Below, piece by piece: positions 1-9,874 of a stretch of DNA of 64,000 nt; within the stretch, counting starts at the first letter, position 1, and the number at the start of each line of letters is the position of its first letter. The translations under genes and the position numbers were made by a program. This stretch comes from Syntrophaceae bacterium (lineage in GTDB: Bacteria; Desulfobacterota; Syntrophia; Syntrophales; Smithellaceae): the NCBI GenBank assembly GCA_016927935.1, contig JAFGLS010000190.1, positions 1-64,000 of the forward strand, read 5' to 3'. The notes under the pieces are model-generated. The model did no database searches, was not told where the DNA came from, and saw only the letters and a list, made by a program, of their open reading frames with translations.

Positions 1-282
1 GGCGACTGGATTTATGTGGAATCCGACTGGGGCAGGATCAAAATGAAAGCAAAGTTGAGTGCCGACATACAGAAGGATCTGGTCCGAATCCCCCATGGAT
101 GGTGGAAGCCGGAAATGGCCAAGGGCACTCCTGAACTTTGTGGGGCATGGGATCACTCGGATGGCGTCCTGTTAAGCGATGCGCCGGAGCTTTTTGACCC
201 TGAACAGGGTCTGCCCGATCTGCGCGGCGGTAGGAAGTGCAGGGTAATACCGATAGAAAATTTGCCTGAAAAAGAGGAATAG
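1..282 (+). CDS. Molybdopterin-dependent oxidoreductase, C-terminal fragment
   Basis: The frame is open from the first base, so this is the 3' end of a gene that begins before the window. The visible 93 residues contain GDWIYVES, GRIKMKA and VRIPHGWW. These match the C-terminal molybdopterin-dinucleotide-binding (beta-barrel) domain of DMSO-reductase/formate-dehydrogenase type enzymes, where a residue run ending in HGWW or HGFW is common. The catalytic part, iron-sulfur clusters and substrate specificity lie outside the window. The mog gene 3 kb downstream makes molybdenum cofactor, but it is not in the same operon. An internal ATG at 16 exists but would not give a complete protein. Confidence 0.75.
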   Translation, partial: GDWIYVESDWGRIKMKAKLSADIQKDLVRIPHGWWKPEMAKGTPELCGAWDHSDGVLLSDAPELFDPEQGLPDLRGGRKCRVIPIENLPEKEE

Positions 283-333
283 CATGAGAGGACGTCAGCC
301 GACCTTTTTTCTGAAGATGACTACAGATGATTT

Positions 334-920
334 TCACTTTCGTGTCGATAAATAGTTTTGCCGATACTCACCGGGGGTAAAACCCGTCCATTTTTTAAAT
401 GCCCTGTTAAAAGCACTTTGCTCGGAATAGCCGAGCAGAAATGTAATGTCGATGATAGACAATTGGGATTGTTGAAGTAAATGTATTGTGTGCTCTCTTT
501 TTATCTTATCCAGTATGTCCTGATATTTTACACCTTCTTTGCTTAACTTGATCTGAAGGCTTCTTTTACTCATGGCAAGCTGACTGGAAATTGTTTCTAT
601 GTCCGTCTTTCCGGAAAGTAAATTCTGAATTATTGCGGTTTCAACCTGTACGGGAAACAGGTCTTCACGATATATCTTTTTTTGAAGTTCTTCAGCATAT
701 GCCTCAAGAGTATCAAGAATTCCAGCATTGGAGACTAACACAGAAAGATCTAGACATTCTCTATTGAAGGTCATTTTATTTTCCTGCTGATTGAACAGGA
801 CGGGTATTTTAAAAATACGATCATGCTCTTTTGTGCTTGACGGAGGCGGATGAACAAACCGGATGCTGTCAAGGTTTATCTTTTCACCGGTCAGCCGGGT
901 TATAAGCGCAGGAATGGGGA
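334..920 (-). pseudogene. AraC-family regulator, 5'-truncated remnant
   Basis: The C-terminal half is a clear AraC/XylS DNA-binding domain. It has two helix-turn-helix units, including LLGYSEQSAFNRAFKKWTG and the ending FTPGEYRQNY. The frame stays open upstream of the only ATG (774) to about base 920. It there encodes residues typical of the end of the arabinose-binding-type ligand domain (IRFVHPPPSS, VLFNQQENKMTFN). Family members are usually about 330 residues; only about 195 are left, and no ATG, GTG or TTG start precedes 774. The homology stops where the stop codon of a transposase tail begins (924), so the 5' half was probably lost in a rearrangement. Translation from 774 would give a 146-residue protein of doubtful function. 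Confidence 0.65.
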
Positions 921-923
921 ATA

Positions 924-1013
924 TCAGTTTCTTTCTGCATTTTTTAACACCTTGCTCACTGTTGTATAATGAATCTCCAAATATTCCGCAAGCTGCGTGG
1001 TATTATATCCTCC
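924..1013 (-). pseudogene. REP-associated IS200-like transposase (RAYT), C-terminal remnant
   Basis: Reading the minus strand gives QLAEYLEIHYTTVSKVLK followed shortly by a stop at 924-926. This short helix-turn-helix is characteristic of the C-terminus of REP-associated tyrosine transposases of the IS200/IS605-related type (consensus roughly LGLHYSTVSR.I). The catalytic HUH domain is missing. Upstream the sequence runs straight into a palindromic repeat (1016-1107). This is a fragment of about 30 codons, identified by motif only, so the call is moderate. Its position between a truncated AraC gene and a repeat suggests deletion or insertion at this spot. Confidence 0.5.
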
Positions 1014-1015
1014 GC

Positions 1016-1107
1016 TGTGTCCCGACAAAATCGGGATTCGACTTAGAAATTTCAATACACCTATAGTACCCTTTAGGGTATTCGTTTTTGAAATTTGAGT
1101 CTCATAA
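1016..1107. repeat. Intergenic palindromic repeat, copy 1
   Basis: It holds CCCGACAAAATCGGG, then an arm AGAAATTTCAATACACC, the short palindrome ACCCTTTAGGGT, and an ending TTTTTGAAATTTGAGTCTCA. The same module recurs with small changes at 30755-30838, 37810-37869 and 56800-56866. It lies directly upstream of the transposase tail as read on the minus strand. Confidence 0.8.
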
Positions 1108-1335
1108 TAATCGAGCAGCTTTATAAAGTAAAAAATTTATATATTCAAGTTAATATAAATTATTTTTTCCCTGCTAATTAAGTCATCCCGTAAAAAACAC
1201 CGACATAATCCTGTATTCTCCACACTTATGATTGAACCAATCACGATTAAATTTGTCTTGATTTTACGCGCCTTTTGAGCTAAACAACCAAACTCGATTT
1301 GATATTGTCTTTTTAAAGGATGGAAAGGAGCTTTC

Positions 1336-3417
1336 ATGGCAAAGTATGAATCCAAATTATTGAGAAATTTAGCGATAGTGGGACATGGTGGAACAGGAAA
1401 AACATCTTTGTGTGAATCTATTTTGTTTGTGTCGGGAAAAAGTGAACGGTTAGGTCGGGTTGATGATTCGACATCATGCATGGATTATGAACCTGAAGAA
1501 CAAAAAAGGCGTATATCAATTAGTTCGGCGGCAAATTTCGTAGAATGGGAAAAACACAAGATTAACTTTATTGATACACCGGGCGATTCCAATTTCTCTT
1601 TTGATACAAAATGCTCCATGAGCGTTGTCGAAAACGCTGTTGTCGTCATTGATGCCGTCGGCGGAGTTGAGTTTCAAACACAGAAAGCTTGGGAATTGGC
1701 CGATGAATTCCAGATTCCCCGCATTATTTTCATCAACAGATTGGATCGTGAACGTGCTAATTTTAACGCCACACTCGATAGTATTAAAAACAAACTGAAA
1801 AGAAAACCCACGCCTGTCTGTCTGCCTATCGGTTCTGAAGATAAATTCAATGGACTGGTTGATTTAATCAGCATGAAAGCTTACTCATTCAGCGATAATA
1901 AAGGCGTCGGAAAAGTTGTGGATATCCCACCAGAAATGAAAGACGATGTAAAAATAATGCGTGACACCATGGTAGAAGACATCGCTGAATCCGATGACGA
2001 ATTGATGAATAAATATCTGGAAGTCGGCGAACTTTCCGATGAAGAATTAAAAACCGGTTTGAAAAAAGGTGTCTCTTCCAGCGGCTTGATTCCGGTAATC
2101 TGCGGATCTGCTGTCAAGGGCATCGGTATATCTCTATTGCTTGATTTGGTAGTCAGCTCTTTTGCTTCGCCTGTTGATCGTCACCCAATGAAAGGCAAAA
2201 AACCGAAATCTGATGATATTGAAGAACGGCCACCCACAGAAGATGCACCATTTTCGGCGATAGTTTTTAAAACAATCGCCGATCCCTATGCGGGAAGATT
2301 AACCTTGTTCCGTGTTTATTCCGGCAAACTCAATTCAGATACTCCGGTTTATAATTCCTCAAGAAAGATAACTGAAAAATTCGGCAATGTCTTCTTTCTG
2401 GAAGGTAAATCTCAAAAGTCCGCGTCAGATCTTATCCCCGGAGATATTGCTGGTGTGGCCAAATTAAAGGAAACAACGACCGGAGATACTCTCTGCAGTG
2501 ATAAATTCCCCATTATCTTTGAAAAGGTGGCCATACCGCCGCCCATCATGTCTTACGCGATGGAGCCAAAAACAAGAGGTGACGAAGACAAAATTGCCTC
2601 ATCAATTCACCGTCTGACAGAAGAAGATCCGACTATTGTATTTTCCCGCAATGCAGAAACAAGGGAATTTATTCTTTCCGGAATGGGACAGGTGCATATC
2701 GAAGTAAATATTGAAAAAATGAAAAGGAAATTTGGCGTGGAAGTTAATCTGACTATACCAAAGGTTCCCTATAAAGAAACAATCAAGGGAAAGGCCAACG
2801 TTCAAGGTAAATACAAAAGACAGTCAGGGGGACGCGGTCAATATGGGGATTGCTGGATTGATATAGAACCCCTTCCCCGCGGTGGAGGATTTGTTTTTGA
2901 AGACAAAATTGTTGGTGGCGTGATTCCTCAGCAGTACCGTCCCGCCGTGGAAAAAGGCATCGTCGAAGCGGCAGCAAAGGGCGTCATTGCCGGTTATCCC
3001 GTAGTTGATTTCAAAGTATCACTGGTTGACGGCACCTTTCATACCGTTGACTCTTCGGAAATGGCTTTCAAAATTGCCGGATCACTGGCTTTTCAGAAAG
3101 GTGTCATGGATTGTCAGCCTGTCCTTCTGGAACCGATAGTGAACATCGAGATAGAAATACCCGATGAATATATGGGCGATGTAATCGGAGATTTAAACAG
3201 CAGACGCGGCCGTGTTCAAGGAATGGATGCAAAAGGCTCAAATCAGATAATCAAAGGCCAGGTTCCTATTGCTGAAATTTTAAAATACGCACCCGATCTT
3301 CGTTCCATGACCAGCGGCAGAGGAAATTTCACCTACACACATTCGCATTATGAGGAAGTTCCCACTTACATAGCCGAGAAAATTATCGCCGAGCACAAAA
3401 AAGACAAAGAAGAATAA
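1336..3417 (+). CDS. Elongation factor G-like GTPase (EF-G paralogue)
   Basis: This 693-residue translational GTPase has the full EF-G layout: a G domain with P-loop GHGGTGKTS at residues 16-24, DTPG near 80 and NRLD near 135, then domain II, and domains III-V ending with the EF-G C-terminal fold (SRRGRVQGM). The P-loop and the NRLD (instead of NKMD) mark the EF-G-like subfamily, not the main translocase, which normally has [10 protein letters not shown] canonical EF-G is encoded at 45166. The exact role of this subfamily (auxiliary translocation or recycling) cannot be read from the sequence. An AAGGAG site precedes the ATG. The molybdenum cofactor gene mog follows 6 bp downstream, so they may be cotranscribed. 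Confidence 0.88.
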   Translation: MAKYESKLLRNLAIVGHGGTGKTSLCESILFVSGKSERLGRVDDSTSCMDYEPEEQKRRISISSAANFVEWEKHKINFIDTPGDSNFSFDTKCSMSVVENAVVVIDAVGGVEFQTQKAWELADEFQIPRIIFINRLDRERANFNATLDSIKNKLKRKPTPVCLPIGSEDKFNGLVDLISMKAYSFSDNKGVGKVVDIPPEMKDDVKIMRDTMVEDIAESDDELMNKYLEVGELSDEELKTGLKKGVSSSGLIPVICGSAVKGIGISLLLDLVVSSFASPVDRHPMKGKKPKSDDIEERPPTEDAPFSAIVFKTIADPYAGRLTLFRVYSGKLNSDTPVYNSSRKITEKFGNVFFLEGKSQKSASDLIPGDIAGVAKLKETTTGDTLCSDKFPIIFEKVAIPPPIMSYAMEPKTRGDEDKIASSIHRLTEEDPTIVFSRNAETREFILSGMGQVHIEVNIEKMKRKFGVEVNLTIPKVPYKETIKGKANVQGKYKRQSGGRGQYGDCWIDIEPLPRGGGFVFEDKIVGGVIPQQYRPAVEKGIVEAAAKGVIAGYPVVDFKVSLVDGTFHTVDSSEMAFKIAGSLAFQKGVMDCQPVLLEPIVNIEIEIPDEYMGDVIGDLNSRRGRVQGMDAKGSNQIIKGQVPIAEILKYAPDLRSMTSGRGNFTYTHSHYEEVPTYIAEKIIAEHKKDKEE

Positions 3418-3423
3418 TAAAGA

Positions 3424-3915
3424 ATGATTCAGGCCGGTATTATAACGGTAAGTGACAAAGGTTCTCAGGGTAAAAGAGAGGATTTAAGCGGTCCTGCAAT
3501 CTCGGGAATGCTGGCGGACTCCACCATTGAAATAAAACATGCTCTGATCATTCCTGATGAAAAAAATCAAATCCAAGAAGCGATTATAAATTTCGCGGAT
3601 GTGAAGAAACTGGATTTAATTCTGACCACAGGCGGCACTGGTGTCAGTCCCCGTGATGTAACTCCCGACGCAACACTGGCGGTAATTGACAAGGAAATCC
3701 CAGGAATGGCTGAAGCCATGCGTTATCACAGCGGCAAAATCACGCCTCACGCCATGATTTCCCGAGCCGTAGCGGGACTGCGCGGAAAATGTCTGATAAT
3801 TAATCTACCGGGAAGTCCCAAAGGCGCAATAGAAAATCTTGCCGTAGTCTTGCCGGCACTGAAACACACTATTGAAAAAATCAAGGGAGATGATTCGGAA
3901 TGTGCCTCTCCATGA
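3424..3915 (+). CDS. mog: Molybdopterin adenylyltransferase (MogA/MoaB family)
   Basis: The 163-residue protein matches MogA/MoaB proteins, which adenylylate molybdopterin with ATP before molybdate insertion in cytoplasmic cofactor synthesis. It starts with the family's GIITVSDKG, carries the cofactor-binding TTGGTGVSPRDVTP motif near residues 70-85, and has NLPGSPKGA near the C-terminus. It starts 6 bp after the EF-G-like gene and probably shares its transcript. The 3' end overlaps the convergent Mut7-C gene by 35 bp. The molybdopterin oxidoreductase at the left edge is a possible client. Family members differ in whether they act on molybdate or tungstate, which the sequence does not settle. 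Confidence 0.9.
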   Translation: MIQAGIITVSDKGSQGKREDLSGPAISGMLADSTIEIKHALIIPDEKNQIQEAIINFADVKKLDLILTTGGTGVSPRDVTPDATLAVIDKEIPGMAEAMRYHSGKITPHAMISRAVAGLRGKCLIINLPGSPKGAIENLAVVLPALKHTIEKIKGDDSECASP

Positions 3916-4399
3916 ACTTCAGGACGTTTCGCGGATGCGTTCCCATCCAATAGATTCTATGGCAACTGGAACACTGATTGTACTGAACGCAATTTTCAAA
4001 AACAAACTGCGGCACTAAATCACGAACTTCTTCCCTTTTGACCGGTTGAAGCTTTTGATTGCACTCCAGGCAAATCCCGAACATATTTTCTCTTTCAATC
4101 TTCAGATAAAACTTTTTTATCACAGCATCGAGCTGTTTACCGACAATAACATCTGTTATCAAGAAAAGAGTGCAGGCAAACTGGCGTTCAATCATATCCC
4201 CTCTTCTGGTCAGGACTATTCTATCCTCAGCTTCTGCCTGACGCAGCATTTCACGTCCGGCTTCCCTTGTAAAGACAGCTGTGTCATACCCCAGAATACG
4301 CAGCCACTTGGCCAACCTTGCTAAACTTGCATCGGTAATAAATTTGAGATTTCCGGGAGAGGAAGATTTTACATTATTTTGGTGTTTTTTGATCATCAA
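3881..4399 (-). CDS. Mut7-C RNAse-domain protein with zinc ribbon
   Basis: The N-terminal ~80 residues match the Mut7-C (PIN-like) domain: ITDASLARLAKWLRILGYDT, then acidic residues and a conserved LTRRGD. The C-terminal half has a Cys4 zinc-ribbon pattern (CLEC near residue 110 and CSSC near 143), ending with a typical WMGTH. The family is predicted to be a PIN-type nuclease, but its substrate is generally unknown. Its start overlaps the end of the upstream lapA-like gene, so the minus-strand group 5707-3881 is likely one operon. Its end overlaps mog on the other strand. No Shine-Dalgarno is visible; translational coupling is plausible. Confidence 0.8.
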   Translation of the reverse strand: MMIKKHQNNVKSSSPGNLKFITDASLARLAKWLRILGYDTAVFTREAGREMLRQAEAEDRIVLTRRGDMIERQFACTLFLITDVIVGKQLDAVIKKFYLKIERENMFGICLECNQKLQPVKREEVRDLVPQFVFENCVQYNQCSSCHRIYWMGTHPRNVLKFMERHIPNHLP

Positions 4400-4712
4400 T
4401 TATTGGCGGAGTTTCATTAGTATGAAGTTGTTTGCGTAAATCACGAACCATTTTGTTCAGACGTCTTATTGTGCGATTTAAACGAAAACGTTCCACTACC
4501 CCCCAGAATGCTGTAATGATTACTCCAAGAAGAAGGGATGCAAAAATAACTAAATAAGCCGGTACGGGTGGAATTATCAAATAAACCGGTTTAGGCGGAA
4601 AAACAAAAAAATTATAATAGCGTAATTGTATCATTTCTTTTGAATTTGCCAGAGAAAAGGTAACGATAAAAAAAGAAAAAATTATAACAAGAATTAAATA
4701 AATTATTCTCAT
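4374..4712 (-). CDS. LapA-domain (DUF1049) membrane protein
   Basis: This is a 112-residue inner-membrane protein with two predicted transmembrane helices (about residues 3-22 and 45-68), a short loop with NSKEMIQLRYY, and a basic coiled-coil-like cytoplasmic tail (RLNRTIRRLNKMVRDLRKQL). That matches the LapA/DUF1049 family. The E. coli member LapA works with LapB in controlling LpxC turnover during LPS synthesis. No lapB is seen next door. It starts 4 bp after the HIT gene on the same strand and overlaps the Mut7-C gene. Function in this organism is inferred from family only. Confidence 0.75.
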   Translation of the reverse strand: MRIIYLILVIIFSFFIVTFSLANSKEMIQLRYYNFFVFPPKPVYLIIPPVPAYLVIFASLLLGVIITAFWGVVERFRLNRTIRRLNKMVRDLRKQLHTNETPPIIDDQKTPK

Positions 4713-4716
4713 TAAA

Positions 4717-5202
4717 TTATTCCTCCCGATGATATTTTTTAAAAAGAGGCGTAAGATTAGCCGCGGTAATCGCCACTGCTTCCGGAATAACCCGTACGTT
4801 CGTCACAACGCTCATAAAGTTTGTATCACCTTCCCAGCGTGGAATAACGTGTACGTGAAAATGCTCTTCAATACCGGCTCCCGCAGCTTTGCCGATATTA
4901 ACTCCTATATTGAATCCGTCAGGACTCATAGCATCTTTAAGAGCTTTAATCGATACTTCCAGCAGATCAAATATCACCTTACGTTCTTCTTGAGAAAGAT
5001 CTTCTATATTTCCTACATGCCTCTGAGGTATTATCATCAAATGCCCGTTAACGTACGGATATTTATTCATCATCACGTAAACTGTTTTATCTTCATATAA
5101 AATGTATTCATCACATCTTATGGAGCATTTGCAGAAAATACACCCATCCGGTTTTTCACCTTTAATGTAACCCATGCGCCAAGGAGCAAAAATCGTTTCC
5201 AT
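4717..5202 (-). CDS. HIT-family hydrolase/AP4A phosphorylase-like protein
   Basis: The 161-residue protein has the family-typical start METIFAPWRMGYI, a CIFC pair near residue 22, and the histidine triad HFHVHVIPRW near residues 113-122. It would hydrolyse or phosphorolyse dinucleoside polyphosphates or AMP conjugates in the cytoplasm. The APWR start with Cys-x-x-Cys is common in the AP4A-phosphorylase-like HIT subgroup, whose substrate is often not proven. It lies 13 bp after the phosphoesterase gene and 4 bp before the LapA-like gene in a minus-strand operon. Confidence 0.85.
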   Translation of the reverse strand: METIFAPWRMGYIKGEKPDGCIFCKCSIRCDEYILYEDKTVYVMMNKYPYVNGHLMIIPQRHVGNIEDLSQEERKVIFDLLEVSIKALKDAMSPDGFNIGVNIGKAAGAGIEEHFHVHVIPRWEGDTNFMSVVTNVRVIPEAVAITAANLTPLFKKYHREE

Positions 5203-5215
5203 ATATTGATTTATC

Positions 5216-5707
5216 CTATATTTTAATTATCCTACCTTTTATATCTTTGTCAATTTCTAATATGCCGATGGTTTTGGAAGAGTTAAAATATCTATCCGCC
5301 GCCGAACCGGGATTAAAGAACAAAACGTTACCTTTTTTGTGATTTGCGGATTTATGCGTGTGTCCATAAACAATACAGTCAATGTTTTTAAACTTGGCTG
5401 ATATCTTTTCTTCAATGCCCCAGGGAGCTCCCCATCCGTGAATCAAAAGAAATTTAAATCCATTTATTTCAAAAAGCAAATACTCGGGAAATTTTTCTTT
5501 TACCGAATGATTATCCATATTGCCTTGCACAGCCCTGACTTCTTTCTCCCCGAAAATTTTCAAAACTCTTGAATCAACCATATCACCGGCATGCAGAATA
5601 ATATCCGCATCGCTGAAATGCTCAGCTACGCGTTTTTTCAGTTCATCGTCATAATCATCCAGGTGAGTGTCGGAAATAACCCCTATTTTTACTTTTTTAT
5701 TATCCAT
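5216..5707 (-). CDS. YfcE/MJ0936-family metallophosphoesterase
   Basis: The 163-residue protein has the calcineurin-like phosphoesterase motifs in order: GVISDTHLDD at the N-terminus, LHAGDMVD near 40, GNMDNH near 62, LLIHGWGAPWG near 88 and YGHTHKSA near 115. These residues bind a dinuclear metal centre. Members such as YfcE hydrolyse phosphodiesters in vitro, and the natural substrate is usually unknown. It is the first gene of the minus-strand group leading to HIT, LapA and Mut7-C. A palindromic repeat (5713-5930) begins right upstream of its start codon, so its promoter must lie in or beyond that repeat. Confidence 0.88.
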   Translation of the reverse strand: MDNKKVKIGVISDTHLDDYDDELKKRVAEHFSDADIILHAGDMVDSRVLKIFGEKEVRAVQGNMDNHSVKEKFPEYLLFEINGFKFLLIHGWGAPWGIEEKISAKFKNIDCIVYGHTHKSANHKKGNVLFFNPGSAADRYFNSSKTIGILEIDKDIKGRIIKI

Positions 5708-5712
5708 AATTT

Positions 5713-5930
5713 ATTGTGAGACTCAAATTTCAAAAACAATGTGCATTGAAATTTGTAAGTCGTAGTGAGTCCCAAATTTCAGAAACGCAGCGCACTGAAA
5801 TTTGTTTGACGAACTATCCAATCCCGAATTATCGGGATTGGGAACAATCCCGCCATAAGCGCAGGGTATGCCCTGCCCCTTTGGGCGGAATTAGGGTCCA
5901 GGGCTTGTCCTGGTGTTCATACCCGTGATT
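5713..5930. repeat. Intergenic palindromic repeat, copy 2
   Basis: Two tandem TGAGACTC/TGAGTCCC-headed modules (near 5717 and 5765), each with AAATTTCA...TGAAATTTG arms, are followed by the palindrome CCAATCCCGA-AT-TATCGGGATTGG (5818-5841). A stretch ending TTCATACCCGTGA follows (to about 5928). The same left and right ends occur at 11026-11137 and 42772-42880. It fills the gap between the divergent phosphoesterase and ligA genes. Confidence 0.85.
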
Positions 5931-5973
5931 GTGAATTATTAGCCACAAGCCACGAAAAAAACAAGCTTTTAAT

Positions 5974-6002
5974 TTGACTTTATTACCAAGTAAAGTTAAT
6001 AT
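5974..6002 (+). promoter_or_regulatory. Predicted sigma-70 promoter of ligA
   Basis: TTGACT (5974-5979) and TAATAT (5997-6002) are separated by exactly 17 bp, about 110 bp before the ligA ATG and just beyond the repeat at 5713-5930. The match is by consensus only. Confidence 0.55.
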
Positions 6003-6106
6003 TTTAACCATGAATAAATTTAACAAAAATTCATTAAAAAAATTTTCAGATAAGATAAAATTAAAGCCTAACAACTTTAAAGAAATACTTTATCATAACC
6101 GTATAA

Positions 6107-8119
<2,013 letters not shown>

Positions 8120-8135
8120 TACAGGTGCATATGTA

Positions 8136-8222
8136 ATTTCGATGCGAAGCGATAAATCTTGCTTTTTAAAAAAGTATTAAGATTCCTCATCCCCCTACTT
8201 CGGGATTCGGAATGACAATAAT
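8136..8222. repeat. Second-type dispersed repeat (GGAATGACA-ended)
   Basis: It holds TTAAGATTCCTCATCCCCC, a hairpin around CTACTTCGGGAT, and the end GGAATGACA. The same arrangement, inverted, is at 40619-40736. It lies in the ligA-acyP gap and ends a few bases before the acyP start. Confidence 0.65.
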
Positions 8223-8228
8223 AAATTT

Positions 8229-8501
8229 ATGAGACGAGTCCATGTTTACATAAGCGGTAAAGTTCAGGGCGTATTCTTTCGTGCGGAAACCCAAAGAGCC
8301 GCAGAAAATTTAAATCTTACCGGCTGGGTGCGCAATGTGGCCGACGGCCGCGTGGAAGCCGTTTTTGAAGGTGAAGCCAAAAGCATTGATAAAATGCTTA
8401 AGTGGTGTCACAAAGGGCCACCCTTTGCGCGAGTGGAAGAAGTTACAGTTACAGAAGAACTTTACATAGGTGAATTTAGGGATTTCAGGATAAAGTATTA
8501 A
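8229..8501 (+). CDS. acyP: Acylphosphatase
   Basis: This 90-residue protein hydrolyses carboxyl-phosphate bonds of acyl phosphates. It has the two signature segments: GKVQGVFFRAET, with the phosphate-binding arginine near residue 18, and GWVRNVADGRVEAVFEG, with the catalytic asparagine near 36. The C-terminal FRIKY is also typical. The ATG follows a second-type repeat almost directly. No strong Shine-Dalgarno is seen. It is followed by another repeat, in the convergent gap with the aminotransferase gene. Confidence 0.93.
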   Translation: MRRVHVYISGKVQGVFFRAETQRAAENLNLTGWVRNVADGRVEAVFEGEAKSIDKMLKWCHKGPPFARVEEVTVTEELYIGEFRDFRIKY

Positions 8502-8523
8502 CTAAAAATATAATTATTTGCAT

Positions 8524-8672
8524 TCCTTGATCCCACGTCGCTGCGCTCCTGGAATCAATTCCACTTGCGCTTCAAACTTTACCACCCTAGTTTTCCTGCG
8601 TCACTTCTTTCCTAGGATAATTCGACTAACGACTCCTATAGTCGTCGAGTCTCATTATCAGCGAGTGTCATT
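8524..8672. repeat. Intergenic palindromic repeat, copy 3
   Basis: Contains ATCCCACGTCGCTGCGCTCC, CACTTGCGCTTC, the self-complementary GACTCCTATAGTCGTC, GAGTCTCATTATC, and a final GCGAGTGTCATT. The last segment runs into the 3' end of the aminotransferase gene and supplies its last codons and stop. Confidence 0.75.
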
Positions 8673-9839
8673 GATCGTTTCTTCAAAACCCTTCATGGAA
8701 TTGATGATTGTAGCGTCATCGACACAATAGGCTATGCGGAAGTATCCGGGTCCACCGAAGCCGCTTCCGGGAACAACCAGAATATTTTTCTTTAGAAGCA
8801 TTTTGACAAATTTAACGTCATCGGGTATCGGGCTTTTTACAAAGAGATAAAAAGCGCCCTGTGGCTTGGCGAATTTATATCCGGCTTTGGTCAGTCCCTC
8901 ACAAAGTAAATCGCGCTTTCTCTGATATATTTTTACATCCACCGCTGCATCCTGTAATTTCACAATAATCCTTTGCATGAGCACCGGCGCGTTGACAAAA
9001 CCCAAAATCCTCGTGCATAAAATCAATCCACTGATTAAATCGTTTACCTCAGATATTTTAGGATTAACAGCGATATAGCCGACCCTTTCTCCCGGTAAAG
9101 ACAAGGTCTTGGAATAAGAATATGCTACTATACTGTTTTCATAAGCCTTTAAAACGCTGGGTACTTCAATATTATCATAAACTATTTCATTATATGGTTC
9201 ATCGGAAACGAGATAAATATTTTTATTAAACTCCTGGCTCTTTTTCCTTAATAGTGCAGCAAGCTCCATTATATTTTTTTTACTGTAAACTTTTCCCGTT
9301 GGATTATTAGGTGAATTGATGAGTATTACCTTTGTTCTTTTATTTATTGACTCATCTATTGCTCTTATATCGAGTGAGAAATCAGCTTGTGTTTGGACAA
9401 ATTTGACTACACCTCCGTAATTATCAATGTAAAAAGGATATTCGACAAAATAAGGCAGGGGAACTATCACTTCATCCTTTGGATCAAGCAGTGATTTGAA
9501 AATAACATTCAGTGCTCCGGCGGCGCCACAGGACACAATCACATGATCAGCTCTCAACTTAAGACCATAGGTCTTATTTACTTTATCGGCAATAGCCTTT
9601 CTCGTTTCGGCTAAACCGGCATTGGGCGTATAGCCGTGCTTCATGGAAATATTTTTGGCGGCAATATTAATCAGTTCTTTTTTAAATTTATCCGGCGGCT
9701 CCACATTGGGATTACCCAAGCTAAAGTCGTACACCTTATCGGCTCCGTACTTCTTCTTCATTAAAGCGCCTTCTTCAAACATCTTTCTAATCATGGAAGA
9801 TTGTGCAATAGACAATTTTATTTTTTGGGCAATGGTCAT
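8658..9839 (-). CDS. Class I/II PLP-dependent aminotransferase
   Basis: The 393-residue protein has the fold-type I aminotransferase motifs: FSLGNPNVEPP near residue 40, HGYTPNAGLAETR near 90, INSPNNPTGKVYS near 175, SDEPYNEIVYD near 212, and the PLP lysine in YSYSKTLSLPGERVGY near 245. It transfers amino groups between amino acids and 2-oxo acids; the substrate cannot be told. It is the last gene of the minus-strand run from coaBC. Its C-terminus (INDTR) and TGA stop are encoded by the end of a repeat copy. The native tail may therefore have been replaced, although nearly the full length is kept. Confidence 0.85.
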   Translation of the reverse strand: MTIAQKIKLSIAQSSMIRKMFEEGALMKKKYGADKVYDFSLGNPNVEPPDKFKKELINIAAKNISMKHGYTPNAGLAETRKAIADKVNKTYGLKLRADHVIVSCGAAGALNVIFKSLLDPKDEVIVPLPYFVEYPFYIDNYGGVVKFVQTQADFSLDIRAIDESINKRTKVILINSPNNPTGKVYSKKNIMELAALLRKKSQEFNKNIYLVSDEPYNEIVYDNIEVPSVLKAYENSIVAYSYSKTLSLPGERVGYIAVNPKISEVNDLISGLILCTRILGFVNAPVLMQRIIVKLQDAAVDVKIYQRKRDLLCEGLTKAGYKFAKPQGAFYLFVKSPIPDDVKFVKMLLKKNILVVPGSGFGGPGYFRIAYCVDDATIINSMKGFEETINDTR

Positions 9840-9874
9840 TCCGAAAAACCTTTTTCATAATTTTTTATCAATCA

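Noticed and set aside
5716-5928. Plus-strand open frame of 70 codons
   Set aside because: It is the translation of palindromic repeat copy 2, has no ribosome site, and gives SESQISETQ-like wording shared with other repeat copies.
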